A stretch of 44,361 bases of DNA from positions 1 to 44,361 of IMG/VR virus record IMGVR_UViG_3300034180_000047. One strand, written 5' to 3'. Under the pieces are notes generated by a model. The model was not told the DNA's origin and searched no databases. It was given only the letters and a program-made list of their open reading frames with translations. The position numbers were made by a program, and so were the translations under genes. Numbering within the stretch: the stretch's first letter is position 1; every line of letters begins with the position of its first letter. Below are positions 17,494 through 23,642 of the stretch, piece after piece. This DNA comes from a virus.

Positions 17494-18434
17494 CCGGTGG
17501 CCTCCAGGGCAAGCCCGAGGTCGAGCTGCTGCACGAGGCCGGCGCAGAGCTTGGCGATAGCCCTGTCGTGCCGTGGTTCTTCGACGCGCTTCTGCCGGAC
17601 TGGCGCAATCGGTGGTCTGGATCCATTCCCGGCCCCACGAACCCTCAGGAGCCACGAAGAGAGCAATCCGGCGTTTGGCCGGGGAACCCGCAGCGTCGCC
17701 TCGAGGGCACCCTTTACCTCTGCGGGGGAGAATGGCGAGGCGTCTCGCAGGCCTTTGCGCCACTTGGACGGAACCCCATCGGTGCCAAACCGCCGCTTCG
17801 AAGGCCAGTCATTCCGCACAGCCTCGTCGATAGCCTCGAACTCCACCGTCCTGCTGCCGCTGTCCCCGGCAAGGTGGCCAAGCCGACCTGGAAGTGCGTT
17901 GCGATTTGCACTGCCGGTTGGTTTTGGAGTTGGAGTTGGAGTTGGAGTTGGAGTTGGAGCATTGCCGTCGCATGCGGGTCGCACTGCGGTCGCATGCGAG
18001 TCGCATTGCGGTCGCATGCGGGTCGCATCGCAGAGCGGGCAACCATCCACCGGAGATCCGTGCTTTCCGTCGTTGTGCCAACGAGTTAGAGCGTTGGCCC
18101 TCGCGGAGTCGGTCCGCTGAGAGGCACCGGAGACGAACGGCTGCCAGTCTGCCCAGTCGTGGATTTGCAGGCCACCGTCGCCTACTCGGTCGAGCAGCTG
18201 CAAATCGAGTAGCAAATCGACGAGCTCGCCAATTCCGCACTCAGGCCTCGCGTCCTCGACGATGAGCTCCAGGTCCTCGAGCTCGAGGTTGGTCAAGCGG
18301 CCGTCCGTCCTCGACTCGGAACAGAACGACCACAGGTCCTCGAGCGCGAGGACTCCTCCTGGACCGACACGCCGGAGCAGCTTCCGCCGCTTCGGGTGCG
18401 TCCGCCAACTCGCATCCACACGGAAATCTGACAT
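17490..18434 (-). CDS. Replication initiator / replisome organiser with internal iterons
   Basis: 314 residues; ATG 18434 with GGAGGG upstream. The N-terminal winged-helix-like region (SWRTHPKRRKLLRRVGPGG ... LVDLLLDLQLLDRVGDGGLQIHDWADWQPF) resembles phage replisome organisers and DnaD-type initiators. The centre is low complexity: a Thr-Pro repeat (TPTPTPTPTP) next to a Cys/His/Arg-rich part encoded by six 11-bp direct repeats. The C-terminal 130 residues contain WPSKRRFGTDGVPSKWRKGL and are helical. No ATPase motif is present, so it probably marks the origin and recruits the host helicase. Confidence 0.7.
   Translation of the reverse strand: MSDFRVDASWRTHPKRRKLLRRVGPGGVLALEDLWSFCSESRTDGRLTNLELEDLELIVEDARPECGIGELVDLLLDLQLLDRVGDGGLQIHDWADWQPFVSGASQRTDSARANALTRWHNDGKHGSPVDGCPLCDATRMRPQCDSHATAVRPACDGNAPTPTPTPTPTPKPTGSANRNALPGRLGHLAGDSGSRTVEFEAIDEAVRNDWPSKRRFGTDGVPSKWRKGLRDASPFSPAEVKGALEATLRVPRPNAGLLSSWLLRVRGAGNGSRPPIAPVRQKRVEEPRHDRAIAKLCAGLVQQLDLGLALEATG
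17924..17959. repeat. Hexanucleotide repeat TTGGAG x6
   Basis: Six exact tandem copies of TTGGAG, encoding the Thr-Pro linker on the opposite strand. The run is in frame (6 bp), so length changes would alter only linker length. It sits directly beside the iteron array. Confidence 0.95.
17968..18033. repeat. Six 11-bp direct repeats (putative replication origin iterons)
   Basis: Six consecutive 11-bp units of the form TCGCA(T/C)(G/T/C)CG(G/A)G, alternating so that pairs form three 22-bp units. Odd units contain the palindrome GCATGC. The period equals about one helical turn and is not a multiple of three, so the repeats are not selected as protein repeats. Iterons inside the initiator gene recall the lambda O gene. 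Confidence 0.8.
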
Positions 18435-18451
18435 TCTTGCCCTCCGATGCA

Positions 18452-18473
18452 GGAATATCCTGTGGGATATTTC
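18452..18473. promoter_or_regulatory. AT-rich inverted repeat in front of initiator gene
   Basis: GGAATATCC and GGATATTTC (8 of 9 pairs) separated by TGTG, in the 50-bp gap between the small beta-protein gene and the initiator start at 18434. AT-rich against a GC-rich background. It could be an operator for an initiator-gene promoter or a weak hairpin in the leftward transcript. Confidence 0.5.
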
Positions 18474-18484
18474 TCGCGCGCTCC

Positions 18485-18709
18485 TCAGTCCTTCGCGTCT
18501 CCCATCACCACCACCGCGCCGTCGAGAGCTCGGTTGTGCCTCACCAAGACATCGTCATCGACCGGCTCGAGCAGGATCCTCCGGCTCTCTGGCATCACGT
18601 CGACCACACGCCACACCACCTGCTCAACCCCGCTTCCGACGCCTTCAATCTTCAGGGTCGCACCACGCCAGGCGGTTATCCGTCGACGGAACCGTGGTTT
18701 GAATGACAT
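18485..18709 (-). CDS. Small beta-rich protein, copy 2 of a tandem pair
   Basis: 74 residues from ATG 18709 with GGGAGGGGAC upstream. Sequence TAWRGATLKIEGV...VVWRVVDVMPESRRILLEPVDDD matches the neighbouring upstream gene in its order of motifs (GATL-hh-G, WRV-x-x-h, R-hhL-x-P). This suggests a small SH3/KOW-like barrel. No known function; perhaps nucleic-acid binding, judging by the two adjacent copies in a replication block. Confidence 0.62.
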   Translation of the reverse strand: MSFKPRFRRRITAWRGATLKIEGVGSGVEQVVWRVVDVMPESRRILLEPVDDDVLVRHNRALDGAVVVMGDAKD

Positions 18710-18711
18710 CT

Positions 18712-18948
18712 CTACCGTCCCCTCCCTACTGGGACGAGAATCGTTGGCGGGTGCAGGTCCTCGACGATCTTCACCGACGGGTCGGCGGGCACGAGACTCA
18801 CACGACCTCGGCCGGTGTTGATGTGTGATACACGCCACGGGATGCCCTCGAGGCCAACGACCTCGAGCGTCGCACCAACCCTCACCCGCACACGGAGGAC
18901 CTTCTTGCCGTCGTCTGACGCCGGCGTCGGCTCTCTGACATCGTCCAT
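18712..18948 (-). CDS. Small beta-rich protein, copy 1 of a tandem pair
   Basis: 78 residues from ATG 18948 with GGGAGG upstream; the A of the start overlaps the methyltransferase stop. Core: VRVRVGATLEVVGLEGIPWRVSHINTGRGRVSLVPADP. It shares GATL, WRV and a basic strand ending in Pro with the next gene two bases downstream, so the two look like diverged duplicates. Acidic N-terminus and a hydrophobic C-terminal strand (TILVPVGRGR). Confidence 0.62.
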   Translation of the reverse strand: MDDVREPTPASDDGKKVLRVRVRVGATLEVVGLEGIPWRVSHINTGRGRVSLVPADPSVKIVEDLHPPTILVPVGRGR

Positions 18949-19547
18949 TACGCCTCCCACCATTCCACTTCCGTGGGTCCGTTGAAGGTTCCAGGCCGCC
19001 TGACGTCGACGACCACGAAGTCCGTCCTCGCACCCTTGAAGCCTCCTCGACTGATGAGATGCGCCAGATGGGCCAGGTCGCAGCTCGCCCAAAGACACGC
19101 ACACGCGTCGCGGGTGTGCATGTCCCCAGCCCGAAGGATGGACACGACCTGCGGTGCGAACTCGAGGGCGTGCGAGACGTGGTGCGGCCCGACACCGCCG
19201 TCGAGCGGCGGGTTCATGAGCACCGCGTCGAAGTCGTGCGGTCCGTGCGCATCGATTTCCATGAAGTCGCCAACCCGTACGGCGAGCGACTTGTCGAGAA
19301 ACCTCTCGGAGAGATACCTCACCCACCGGCCATCGATCTCGACGGCCTGCACGAGCTCGACCAGTTGCAGCGTCCTGAACGCTGCATCGACGAGGGTGCC
19401 GCCGCCGGCCGACGGCTCGAGCACCCGCCGTGTCTCTGGCGGGAGGAGATTCGCCATCTGCCGCGCGATCGACGGCGGAGTGTGGTACTGCGAGAGCTCC
19501 GTCAGGAACTCTGGCGCGAAGTCTCCCAACGGCAGCTGCGCGCTCAT
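18948..19547 (-). CDS. DNA N6-adenine methyltransferase
   Basis: 199 residues from ATG 19547. SAM-binding motif I is VLEPSAGGGTLV (42-53), preceded by the target-facing YHTPPSIARQMANLL typical of gamma-class enzymes. Motif IV is MNPPLDGG (111-118), an NPPL variant of the usual NPP(F/Y/W): the aromatic residue that stacks on the flipped adenine is Leu here. The C-terminus (KGARTDFVVVDVR) completes the Rossmann-like sheet. Orphan, with no restriction nuclease beside it; it could protect phage DNA, or be weakly active because of the Leu. Confidence 0.78.
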   Translation of the reverse strand: MSAQLPLGDFAPEFLTELSQYHTPPSIARQMANLLPPETRRVLEPSAGGGTLVDAAFRTLQLVELVQAVEIDGRWVRYLSERFLDKSLAVRVGDFMEIDAHGPHDFDAVLMNPPLDGGVGPHHVSHALEFAPQVVSILRAGDMHTRDACACLWASCDLAHLAHLISRGGFKGARTDFVVVDVRRPGTFNGPTEVEWWEA

Positions 19548-19557
19548 CTCGCCGGAC

Positions 19558-19938
19558 CTAGATGCCCAAAACGTCGTGGACGATGGTCGAGAAAATGAGG
19601 TCCTTCACCTTCTGGTCTACCGGAAGTTCATCGTAGGGCACCATGCACGGATGCTCCTTCGTCTCCGGATTCTTCGTCGGCCCGTACCTCCAGCCGTCGG
19701 CCTTCTTGTGCTCGAGCCATTTCTCATGCGATCGACTCCGAGGCGCTGAAGGGTCGAGAACGATTGCCATCACACCGGCCAAGCACGATTCACGCTGCCA
19801 CGCTGGCGCCTCGTCCCAGGGAGCTTGGGTTTCGTCACCTAGAGCTCCGCAGTAGAGCCTGTTGACCTCGTGCGCCGTGCGCGCCGCTAGTTCGATCTTT
19901 TCAACAGATTGATCGTGGAACATCTCCATCTCGCTCAC
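19558..19938 (-). CDS. RyR-domain protein
   Basis: 126 residues from ATG 19938. The second half carries the RyR repeat pattern: SHEKWLEHKKADGWRYGPTK, then KEHPCMVPYDELPVDQKVKD, ending in a helix IFSTIVHDVLGI. RyR domains occur alone in many bacteria and phages and are thought to bind a small ligand, possibly a nucleotide derivative. The N-terminal helix (VEKIELAARTAHEVNRLYCGALGD) is also conserved in this group. Stop overlaps nothing; start overlaps the upstream stop as ATGA. Confidence 0.8.
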   Translation of the reverse strand: MSEMEMFHDQSVEKIELAARTAHEVNRLYCGALGDETQAPWDEAPAWQRESCLAGVMAIVLDPSAPRSRSHEKWLEHKKADGWRYGPTKNPETKEHPCMVPYDELPVDQKVKDLIFSTIVHDVLGI

Positions 19939-20219
19939 CTGGACCTCCTGTCTTCGTCGGTTCCAGCGTCTTCAATGATCTCGACGGAGAGCGCTTCCGT
20001 CCGCCGGTTGTAGACCGCACAAGCAGCAGCGGTCCGCCCACCCACGCACCGCACCTCGATGTCGGCCACGGAAGACGCGTGCCCGCAGCCCGACATCAGC
20101 AGCGCCACCACGGCGGCGAGGACCAGGCCGAAGCCGATGAGCTCGGCGAGCTCGAGCACCCGCGCTCGGCCGTTCAGCTCCGCGGCCACTTCCCTGTAGC
20201 GCTTCCTGTACTCCTCCAT
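19935..20219 (-). CDS. Small single-pass membrane protein
   Basis: 94 residues from ATG 20219 with AGGAGAGTGAG upstream. A charged N-terminal helix (MEEYRKRYREVAAELNGRAR) is followed by one membrane segment near 24-44 (LIGFGLVLAAVVALLMSGC). A short extracytoplasmic domain with two Cys (EVRCVGGRTAAACAVYNRR) and an acidic/basic end follows. The first or second gene of the leftward early operon; function unknown. Confidence 0.6.
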   Translation of the reverse strand: MEEYRKRYREVAAELNGRARVLELAELIGFGLVLAAVVALLMSGCGHASSVADIEVRCVGGRTAAACAVYNRRTEALSVEIIEDAGTDEDRRSR

Positions 20220-20290
20220 CTCACTCTCCTCTGGTCACCGTGAGGGCGTTGCTCGTGAGATTCGAAGGCTGGAAGATCGGGGGCATGCTT

Positions 20291-20524
20291 CTACCCACTT
20301 CCCCCCCATCTCTTGCTGGTTCGCTTTCTCTTGCCGAGCAGAGCTTGGTCGACGTCGATACGAAGTACACGACAGATGGATAGCAGTGTTGGAAGGCTGC
20401 ACCGCTGATGACCACCCTCGATGCGAGAAACCGTGACGCGGTGGACACCAAGCCTCTCGGCGAGCTGCGCCTGTGTCATCCCGTCGCCGATTCTTTTTTC
20501 CTTCACCAGCCTGCCGAGGTGCAT
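20291..20524 (-). CDS. XRE/Cro-like repressor, first gene of leftward operon
   Basis: 77 residues from ATG 20524. HTH: LGRLVKEKRIGDGMTQAQLAERLGVHRVTVSRIEGGHQ, then SLPTLLSICRVLRIDVDQALL. The predicted leftward promoter would start transcription at or beside this ATG, and no Shine-Dalgarno sequence is visible, so the message is probably leaderless. As the first gene behind an operator-controlled lytic promoter, it is more likely Cro-like than the prophage repressor. It overlaps no neighbour; 71 bp separate it from the next gene. Confidence 0.8.
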   Translation of the reverse strand: MHLGRLVKEKRIGDGMTQAQLAERLGVHRVTVSRIEGGHQRCSLPTLLSICRVLRIDVDQALLGKRKRTSKRWGGSG

Positions 20525-20530
20525 ATGCCA

Positions 20531-20558
20531 GTTGTAGCAGAATTGCTACGTCCGTCAA
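20531..20558 (-). promoter_or_regulatory. Leftward early promoter
   Basis: Leftward -35 TTGACG (20558-20553), 16-bp spacer, extended -10 TGCTACAAC. The -10 overlaps operator O1; the -35 lies between O1 and O2. The predicted start site is near 20524, the ATG of the XRE gene. Confidence 0.6.
20534..20549. promoter_or_regulatory. Operator O1
   Basis: Perfect inverted repeat GTAGCAGAATTGCTAC: 6-bp arms, 4-bp spacer. It covers the -10 of the leftward promoter. Best copy of a family of four. Confidence 0.75.
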
Positions 20559-20564
20559 CCGTTT

Positions 20565-20580
20565 GTAGCCTCCCTTCTAC
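20565..20580. promoter_or_regulatory. Operator O2
   Basis: GTAGCCTCCCTTCTAC: the same 16-bp form as O1 with arms matching at 4 of 6 pairs. It begins 31 bp from O1, about three helical turns, suited to cooperative binding. It lies upstream of the divergent regulator gene at 20605. Confidence 0.6.
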
Positions 20581-20604
20581 ACGACTCGAACTATCCCGCG
20601 GTGC

Positions 20605-21033
20605 ATGATGGGCTCGATGGTTGAACCACCGAGTAGAACGCGTCAGGAAAAACGCGTCGCGTCAATTGTTCGTGACCGAAGACAATCTCTCGGCCTCACG
20701 CAGGCTGGGCTTTCTGATGCAACCGGTATTCACCGGGTTACCATTGCCAGGATTGAGACCGGCAAGTACGGGAATCTCGGCTTGTCAACAGCACAACAGC
20801 TTGCACATACGTTGGGAATCTCGGTTGCCGAGCTTGTCCAGCCATATCGTGTAGAGAGCGGGGACTATTGGGCCGCCGAGTTCGAGTCATCGCCGTGGTG
20901 CGCAACGCTCAATCCAACCGAGGACGAACTTCAGTGGTTGCGGAACATCCCCGACTGGATTCTAGCTGGAGTACGAACGACCCCGGAGGCCATCGCGAAA
21001 CTCCTCATGTGGAGGCGCGAGAATCATGAGTGA
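20605..21033 (+). CDS. XRE-family regulator, likely prophage repressor
   Basis: 142 residues from ATG 20605; in-frame ATGs at 20608 and 20617 are possible and no clear ribosome site is seen. HTH: VRDRRQSLGLTQAGLSDATGIHRVTIARIETGKYGNLGLSTAQQLAHTLGISVAELV. The C-terminal 65 residues (DYWAAEFESSPW..., TEDELQWLRNIPDWILAGVRTTPEAIAKLLMWRR) are not a LexA-type peptidase, so induction would not be by RecA-stimulated self-cleavage. First gene of the block flanked by the operator pairs, hence the best repressor candidate. Confidence 0.75.
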   Translation: MMGSMVEPPSRTRQEKRVASIVRDRRQSLGLTQAGLSDATGIHRVTIARIETGKYGNLGLSTAQQLAHTLGISVAELVQPYRVESGDYWAAEFESSPWCATLNPTEDELQWLRNIPDWILAGVRTTPEAIAKLLMWRRENHE

Positions 21034-21304
21034 GATAGTTTGTTCAGAAAGGAAAAATTCCAGGATTAGAATTGCTGCATGGTTGAGGTACTACCGCGAG
21101 AAGTACTCTCACCAATACCCCACTCATGAATCGTTTGCCCGTGCTCTCGGTGTGAGCCAGACGACGGTCGTGAACATACTGAACGGAAGACGCACTCCTG
21201 GCTTAGATATCCTAGTTGAACTCCATCATCGTTTCCACGTGTCAGCGGACACGATCATCAACACCGATCCGCCCGAGGCTGGGGGAAAAGACCATGTCGC
21301 GTAA
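21026..21304 (+). CDS. Second XRE-family regulator in lysogeny block
   Basis: 92 residues; ATG 21026 overlaps the upstream stop by eight bases. HTH: YPTHESFARALGVSQTTVVNILNGRRTPGLDILVELHHRFHVSADTIINTD, preceded by an AAWLRYYREKY helix. It is probably co-transcribed with the 20605 regulator. Which of the two binds the GTAGCA-N4-TGCTAC operators cannot be told from sequence. Confidence 0.75.
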   Translation: MSEIVCSERKNSRIRIAAWLRYYREKYSHQYPTHESFARALGVSQTTVVNILNGRRTPGLDILVELHHRFHVSADTIINTDPPEAGGKDHVA

Positions 21305-21503
21305 GCTCGACGCTCTTGTCGCCCTGGTGATTCTCTACATAGTTGCGATATTGAGGCTACTGATTTTTTTTGCCTGGGCGGTTGTGACCATCGCTGTTGG
21401 AGCTGTTGTTGTCCCAGTCCAGATGGCAGCGGAACACCCACGCATCAGCGTCCCGATATTGGTGGCGCTCGGAGGGTTGGCTGCTTTCGTGTTTTGGATG
21501 TAG
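21294..21503 (+). CDS. Small two-segment membrane protein
   Basis: 69 residues from ATG 21294, with GGGGGAAAAG upstream and an 11-bp overlap with the regulator. Nearly all hydrophobic: LVALVILYIVAILRLLIFFAWAVVTIAVGAVVVPV and ISVPILVALGGLAAFVFWM, so two or three membrane passes. Lysogeny-expressed membrane proteins beside repressors often act in superinfection exclusion; that is only a suggestion here. Its stop overlaps operator O3. Confidence 0.65.
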   Translation: MSRKLDALVALVILYIVAILRLLIFFAWAVVTIAVGAVVVPVQMAAEHPRISVPILVALGGLAAFVFWM

Positions 21504-21515
21504 TAGATTTGCTAC
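21500..21515. promoter_or_regulatory. Operator O3
   Basis: GTAGTAGATTTGCTAC: same arms and spacer as O1 with one arm mismatch. It overlaps the stop codon region of the small membrane protein gene and lies upstream of the rightward -35. Confidence 0.7.
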
Positions 21516-21521
21516 TTTATC

Positions 21522-21550
21522 TTGACACGATGTAGCACGTTTGTTACTGT
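21522..21550 (+). promoter_or_regulatory. Rightward early promoter
   Basis: Consensus -35 TTGACA (21522-21527), exact 17-bp spacer, extended -10 TGTTACTGT (hexamer 21545-21550). The -35 lies between O3 and O4 and the -10 overlaps O4, mirroring the leftward promoter. It drives the early operon starting at 21577. Confidence 0.68.
21532..21547. promoter_or_regulatory. Operator O4
   Basis: GTAGCACGTTTGTTAC: the family 16-mer with one arm mismatch (TGTTAC for TGCTAC), covering the -10 of the rightward promoter. It starts 32 bp after O3, nearly the same as the O1-O2 spacing. Confidence 0.68.
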
Positions 21551-21576
21551 CAGGGCTCCACCAGAAGGAGCCCGCG

Positions 21577-21948
21577 ATGCCTTCTCCGTTTCGCCTCAAG
21601 TCCAAGCCAAAGTCTGAATCCTACCCGCCCGGCTGGTGTGCCCGCTCGAGGTGTAGCGCACGCAGCTCGGTGACGTACGAGGCCCCCGAGGGCCCGTGGC
21701 CGGGCGAGAGCGTCCCGCTCTGCGAGGATGACTTCGGCCGCCTCTGCGACTGGCAGGACGCCCACCTCGAGACGAGCTCTCTGTACGTCACCGAGACCGG
21801 CCTGGTCTTTCACGGGCAGTGCTTCGAGGGCGAGGGCGAGGGCGAGGTCATGAAGGTGACCCAGGACTACGCCGACATCTACAGGCGTGAGCTGGGCCGT
21901 GACCCTGAGTGTGTGCGGTGCCAACCGTTCATGCGGGCTGCGTCGTGA
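21577..21948 (+). CDS. Small Cys-containing early protein
   Basis: 123 residues from ATG 21577 with AGAAGGAG upstream; first gene of the rightward early operon. Four Cys in two spaced positions near the N-terminus (WCARSRC, then PLCEDDFGRLC) and a final pair (CVRCQPF) could bind zinc. An acidic EGEGEGE stretch, from four GAGGGC-type repeats in DNA, divides the protein. No family recognised. Confidence 0.62.
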   Translation: MPSPFRLKSKPKSESYPPGWCARSRCSARSSVTYEAPEGPWPGESVPLCEDDFGRLCDWQDAHLETSSLYVTETGLVFHGQCFEGEGEGEVMKVTQDYADIYRRELGRDPECVRCQPFMRAAS

Positions 21949-22238
21949 CCTCCGTCAGAGGGATTCACGCGGAGTCGAGTCAGGAAGTTTTCGACGCCAT
22001 TCTCTACGGCGCAATGGCGCTCGCGCGAACGGCCGGCAGGCTATCCACCTACAAGACGGCGTCATTCCGCATGGAGGCGGCATCCGAGTTCAAGAGGGCG
22101 CACATCCTTTTGGACCTCGCCAAGAACTTCTCCGGGCTGCGTGACACGGGAGCGCTGATGCGGCGTTCGAAGAGGGTCCTCGCCCAGCAGGCGAGAGACG
22201 CCAGGTCGACAGAGAAGTACCGCAGGGCAAGGAGGTAG
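21945..22238 (+). CDS. Small basic helical early protein
   Basis: 97 residues from GTG 21945, overlapping the upstream stop as GTGA. Helical and basic, especially at the C-terminus (MRRSKRVLAQQARDARSTEKYRRARR). The middle (DAILYGAMALARTAGRLSTYK, SEFKRAHILLDLAKNFSGL) suggests a helix bundle. Unknown function; possible nucleic-acid binding from charge only. Confidence 0.55.
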   Translation: MTSVRGIHAESSQEVFDAILYGAMALARTAGRLSTYKTASFRMEAASEFKRAHILLDLAKNFSGLRDTGALMRRSKRVLAQQARDARSTEKYRRARR

Positions 22239-22241
22239 ATC

Positions 22242-22469
22242 ATGTACGAAAGAAACACAACGCGCGCCTCCAAGGCTCGTGAGATCGGAGCCAGAACCTG
22301 CAGGGAAGAGTCCTGGCGACGCAGGCTAGAGCGCAGCGGCCACCGCTACGCCCAGGCGTTCGTCACCGACGACGGCCGCGGCGTCCTCGTCCTCAACACA
22401 CACCTCGAGCTCGAGACGGTCGTCTGCCTGCTCGAGCTGGAGGCCAACGCGCGAAGGAGCGGCACATGA
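22242..22469 (+). CDS. Small early protein
   Basis: 75 residues from ATG 22242 with perfect AGGAGG upstream. Basic N-terminal half (EESWRRRLERSGHRYAQAF) and a short strand-helix end (GRGVLVLNTHLELETVVCLLELEANA). No family recognised. Its stop overlaps the next start as ATGA. Confidence 0.55.
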   Translation: MYERNTTRASKAREIGARTCREESWRRRLERSGHRYAQAFVTDDGRGVLVLNTHLELETVVCLLELEANARRSGT

Positions 22470-22744
22470 ACCACCAACGTCAGTGCCGAACGCCGGTCCG
22501 TGTTGAGAACGGCGATTCCGGATGCACCTCTCTCCAAGTCCGGCACGTCGAAACCCTGGTCGGAGAGAAACTCTGCCGCACGCTGAGTCCCGGTGAAGTC
22601 TGCGAGGAGCTCTGTGTTTCCCTCCTGGCGCTCGCCGACATCGCTTTGGCTGCCGACAAGGACGACGACGCGCGGAAGATGTTCCGCCCGCTGGCCGAGT
22701 TGTGCATGCGGGCAAGAGAGCTGCAGCGGTCGATCGCTGCGTGA
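22466..22744 (+). CDS. Small helical early protein with Cys residues
   Basis: 92 residues from ATG 22466. Four Cys (QCRT, GCTS, KLCRT, EVCEELC) in the first two thirds, then a long helix LLALADIALAADKDDDARKMFRPLAELCMRARELQR. Unknown function; the Cys spacing does not match a standard zinc finger. Confidence 0.52.
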   Translation: MNHQRQCRTPVRVENGDSGCTSLQVRHVETLVGEKLCRTLSPGEVCEELCVSLLALADIALAADKDDDARKMFRPLAELCMRARELQRSIAA

Positions 22745-22899
22745 GCATGACGATGAGTCGAGCGAGCCAGGTGCGTGCCAGCGACTACACCATCGACCGT
22801 CTGCCTCGTCGTCGTCGCCGGCCGTATCTCGTTCTCCTAGGCTTCCTTTACCTGTTCGTCGCCGCCGTGGCCATCGCCGCGGCAGTCAGGTGGTCATGA
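22741..22899 (+). CDS. Tiny single-pass membrane protein
   Basis: 52 residues from GTG 22741 (GTGA overlap); ATG 22747 is an alternative. A basic Arg stretch (RLPRRRRRPY) precedes one membrane helix (LVLLGFLYLFVAAVAIAAAV), so the N-terminus should stay in the cytoplasm. Overlap structure supports translation; function unknown. Confidence 0.5.
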   Translation: MSMTMSRASQVRASDYTIDRLPRRRRRPYLVLLGFLYLFVAAVAIAAAVRWS

Positions 22900-22988
22900 C
22901 TGAGATTCCAAGACGCCGCCGGAATGGTCCGGTGTCGTGTGGTCGTGGGTCGAACATTGCCTGCCTCCGACCACCCCCATCGCGGGGA

Positions 22989-23040
22989 CGGCCGGCCGGG
23001 TTCTGTTTCCTCTCGGAGGGTCCGGCCGGCCGCTGTTTCC
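22989..23040. repeat. GGCCGGCC inverted and direct repeats
   Basis: CGGCCGGCCGG (22989-22999) pairs perfectly with CCGGCCGGCCG (23022-23032), an 11-bp stem with a 22-nt loop. Each arm is followed by CTGTTTCC (23003-23010, 23033-23040), so the same stretch also forms a direct repeat of period 30. Confidence 0.75.
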
Positions 23041-23050
23041 TTGTTCCGTC

Positions 23051-23069
23051 CACCGGGATGGTCCCGGTG
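23051..23069. repeat. 8-bp-stem hairpin
   Basis: CACCGGGA and TCCCGGTG around a TGG loop form a perfect stem eleven bases after the previous repeat. No T-run follows on either strand. Confidence 0.7.
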
Positions 23070-23252
23070 TCCGGGGTCTGCCAGTGGGGCAGACACTCCA
23101 TGGGTGCCGGTCGGCACGGAGGTCATGGCGATCTCCTTTTCGCGGTGCCGACCGAACAGTCTGTCGGCGTCGTGGGCGTGAATCAAACCTCCCCCCATAC
23201 CTGCTCCAAACCCCCCACGTCCACGGCGCCGGCAGGCAAGGACTGAAACGAC

Positions 23253-23642
23253 ATGGCCTTTGAGAATCTGAGTCTGGCAACGCTCGGCGGCGGAGCGGCC
23301 GTCGAGAAGTTTGACGAGGAGTTCCGGCGGCTCGCTGAGAACGTACTCGACCCGAACACCGAGGCGACCGACAAGAGGGAGATCACCCTCAAGGTCACCG
23401 TGAAGCCGACGAAGGAACGCCGGGACGGCGAGCTGACCATCAAGGTGGCCTCGAAGCTCGCCGCGCCGATCGCGGTGCAGACCCGCGCTTTCTTCGCCCA
23501 GGACCGACAAAGCGGCGAGTTCATCGCCGGCGAGCACAACCCACAACAGATGGCCCTCGCGTTCGAGCGCTCGCAGCGAGGCGGGCAACCGGCGCTGGTC
23601 GCCAACCAACATGACGACGAGGAGAACGGAGATGATCGCTGA
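23253..23642 (+). CDS. Conserved phage protein (partner of the 23632 gene)
   Basis: 129 residues from ATG 23253, AAGGA upstream. Sequence LATLGGGAAVEKFDEEFRRLAENVLDPNTEATDKREITLKVTVKPTKERRDGELTIKVASKLAAP belongs to a widespread phage family that nearly always precedes the gene type found next. Small alpha-beta protein ending in an acidic, disordered tail. Biochemical function is not established; its place in early operons suggests DNA metabolism. Confidence 0.72.
   Translation: MAFENLSLATLGGGAAVEKFDEEFRRLAENVLDPNTEATDKREITLKVTVKPTKERRDGELTIKVASKLAAPIAVQTRAFFAQDRQSGEFIAGEHNPQQMALAFERSQRGGQPALVANQHDDEENGDDR

Larger units (their letters stand above)
22900..23252. other. Structured region without a convincing gene
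   Basis: 353 bp with no credible coding frame: a 116-codon frame from 22896 is open but its product is low-complexity and atypical. It holds two strong inverted repeats and a direct repeat, listed separately. It separates the first early genes from the conserved block at 23253, whose AAGGA ribosome site lies at its end. It could hold a non-coding RNA, a terminator-promoter switch or a second origin. Confidence 0.5.

Noticed and set aside
17968-18033. CRISPR array
   Set aside because: Units are contiguous 11-mers without spacers.
22896-23246. 116-codon frame with ATGA overlap
   Set aside because: Product is Gly/Arg/Pro-rich low complexity, and the DNA is explained better by strong inverted and direct repeats.
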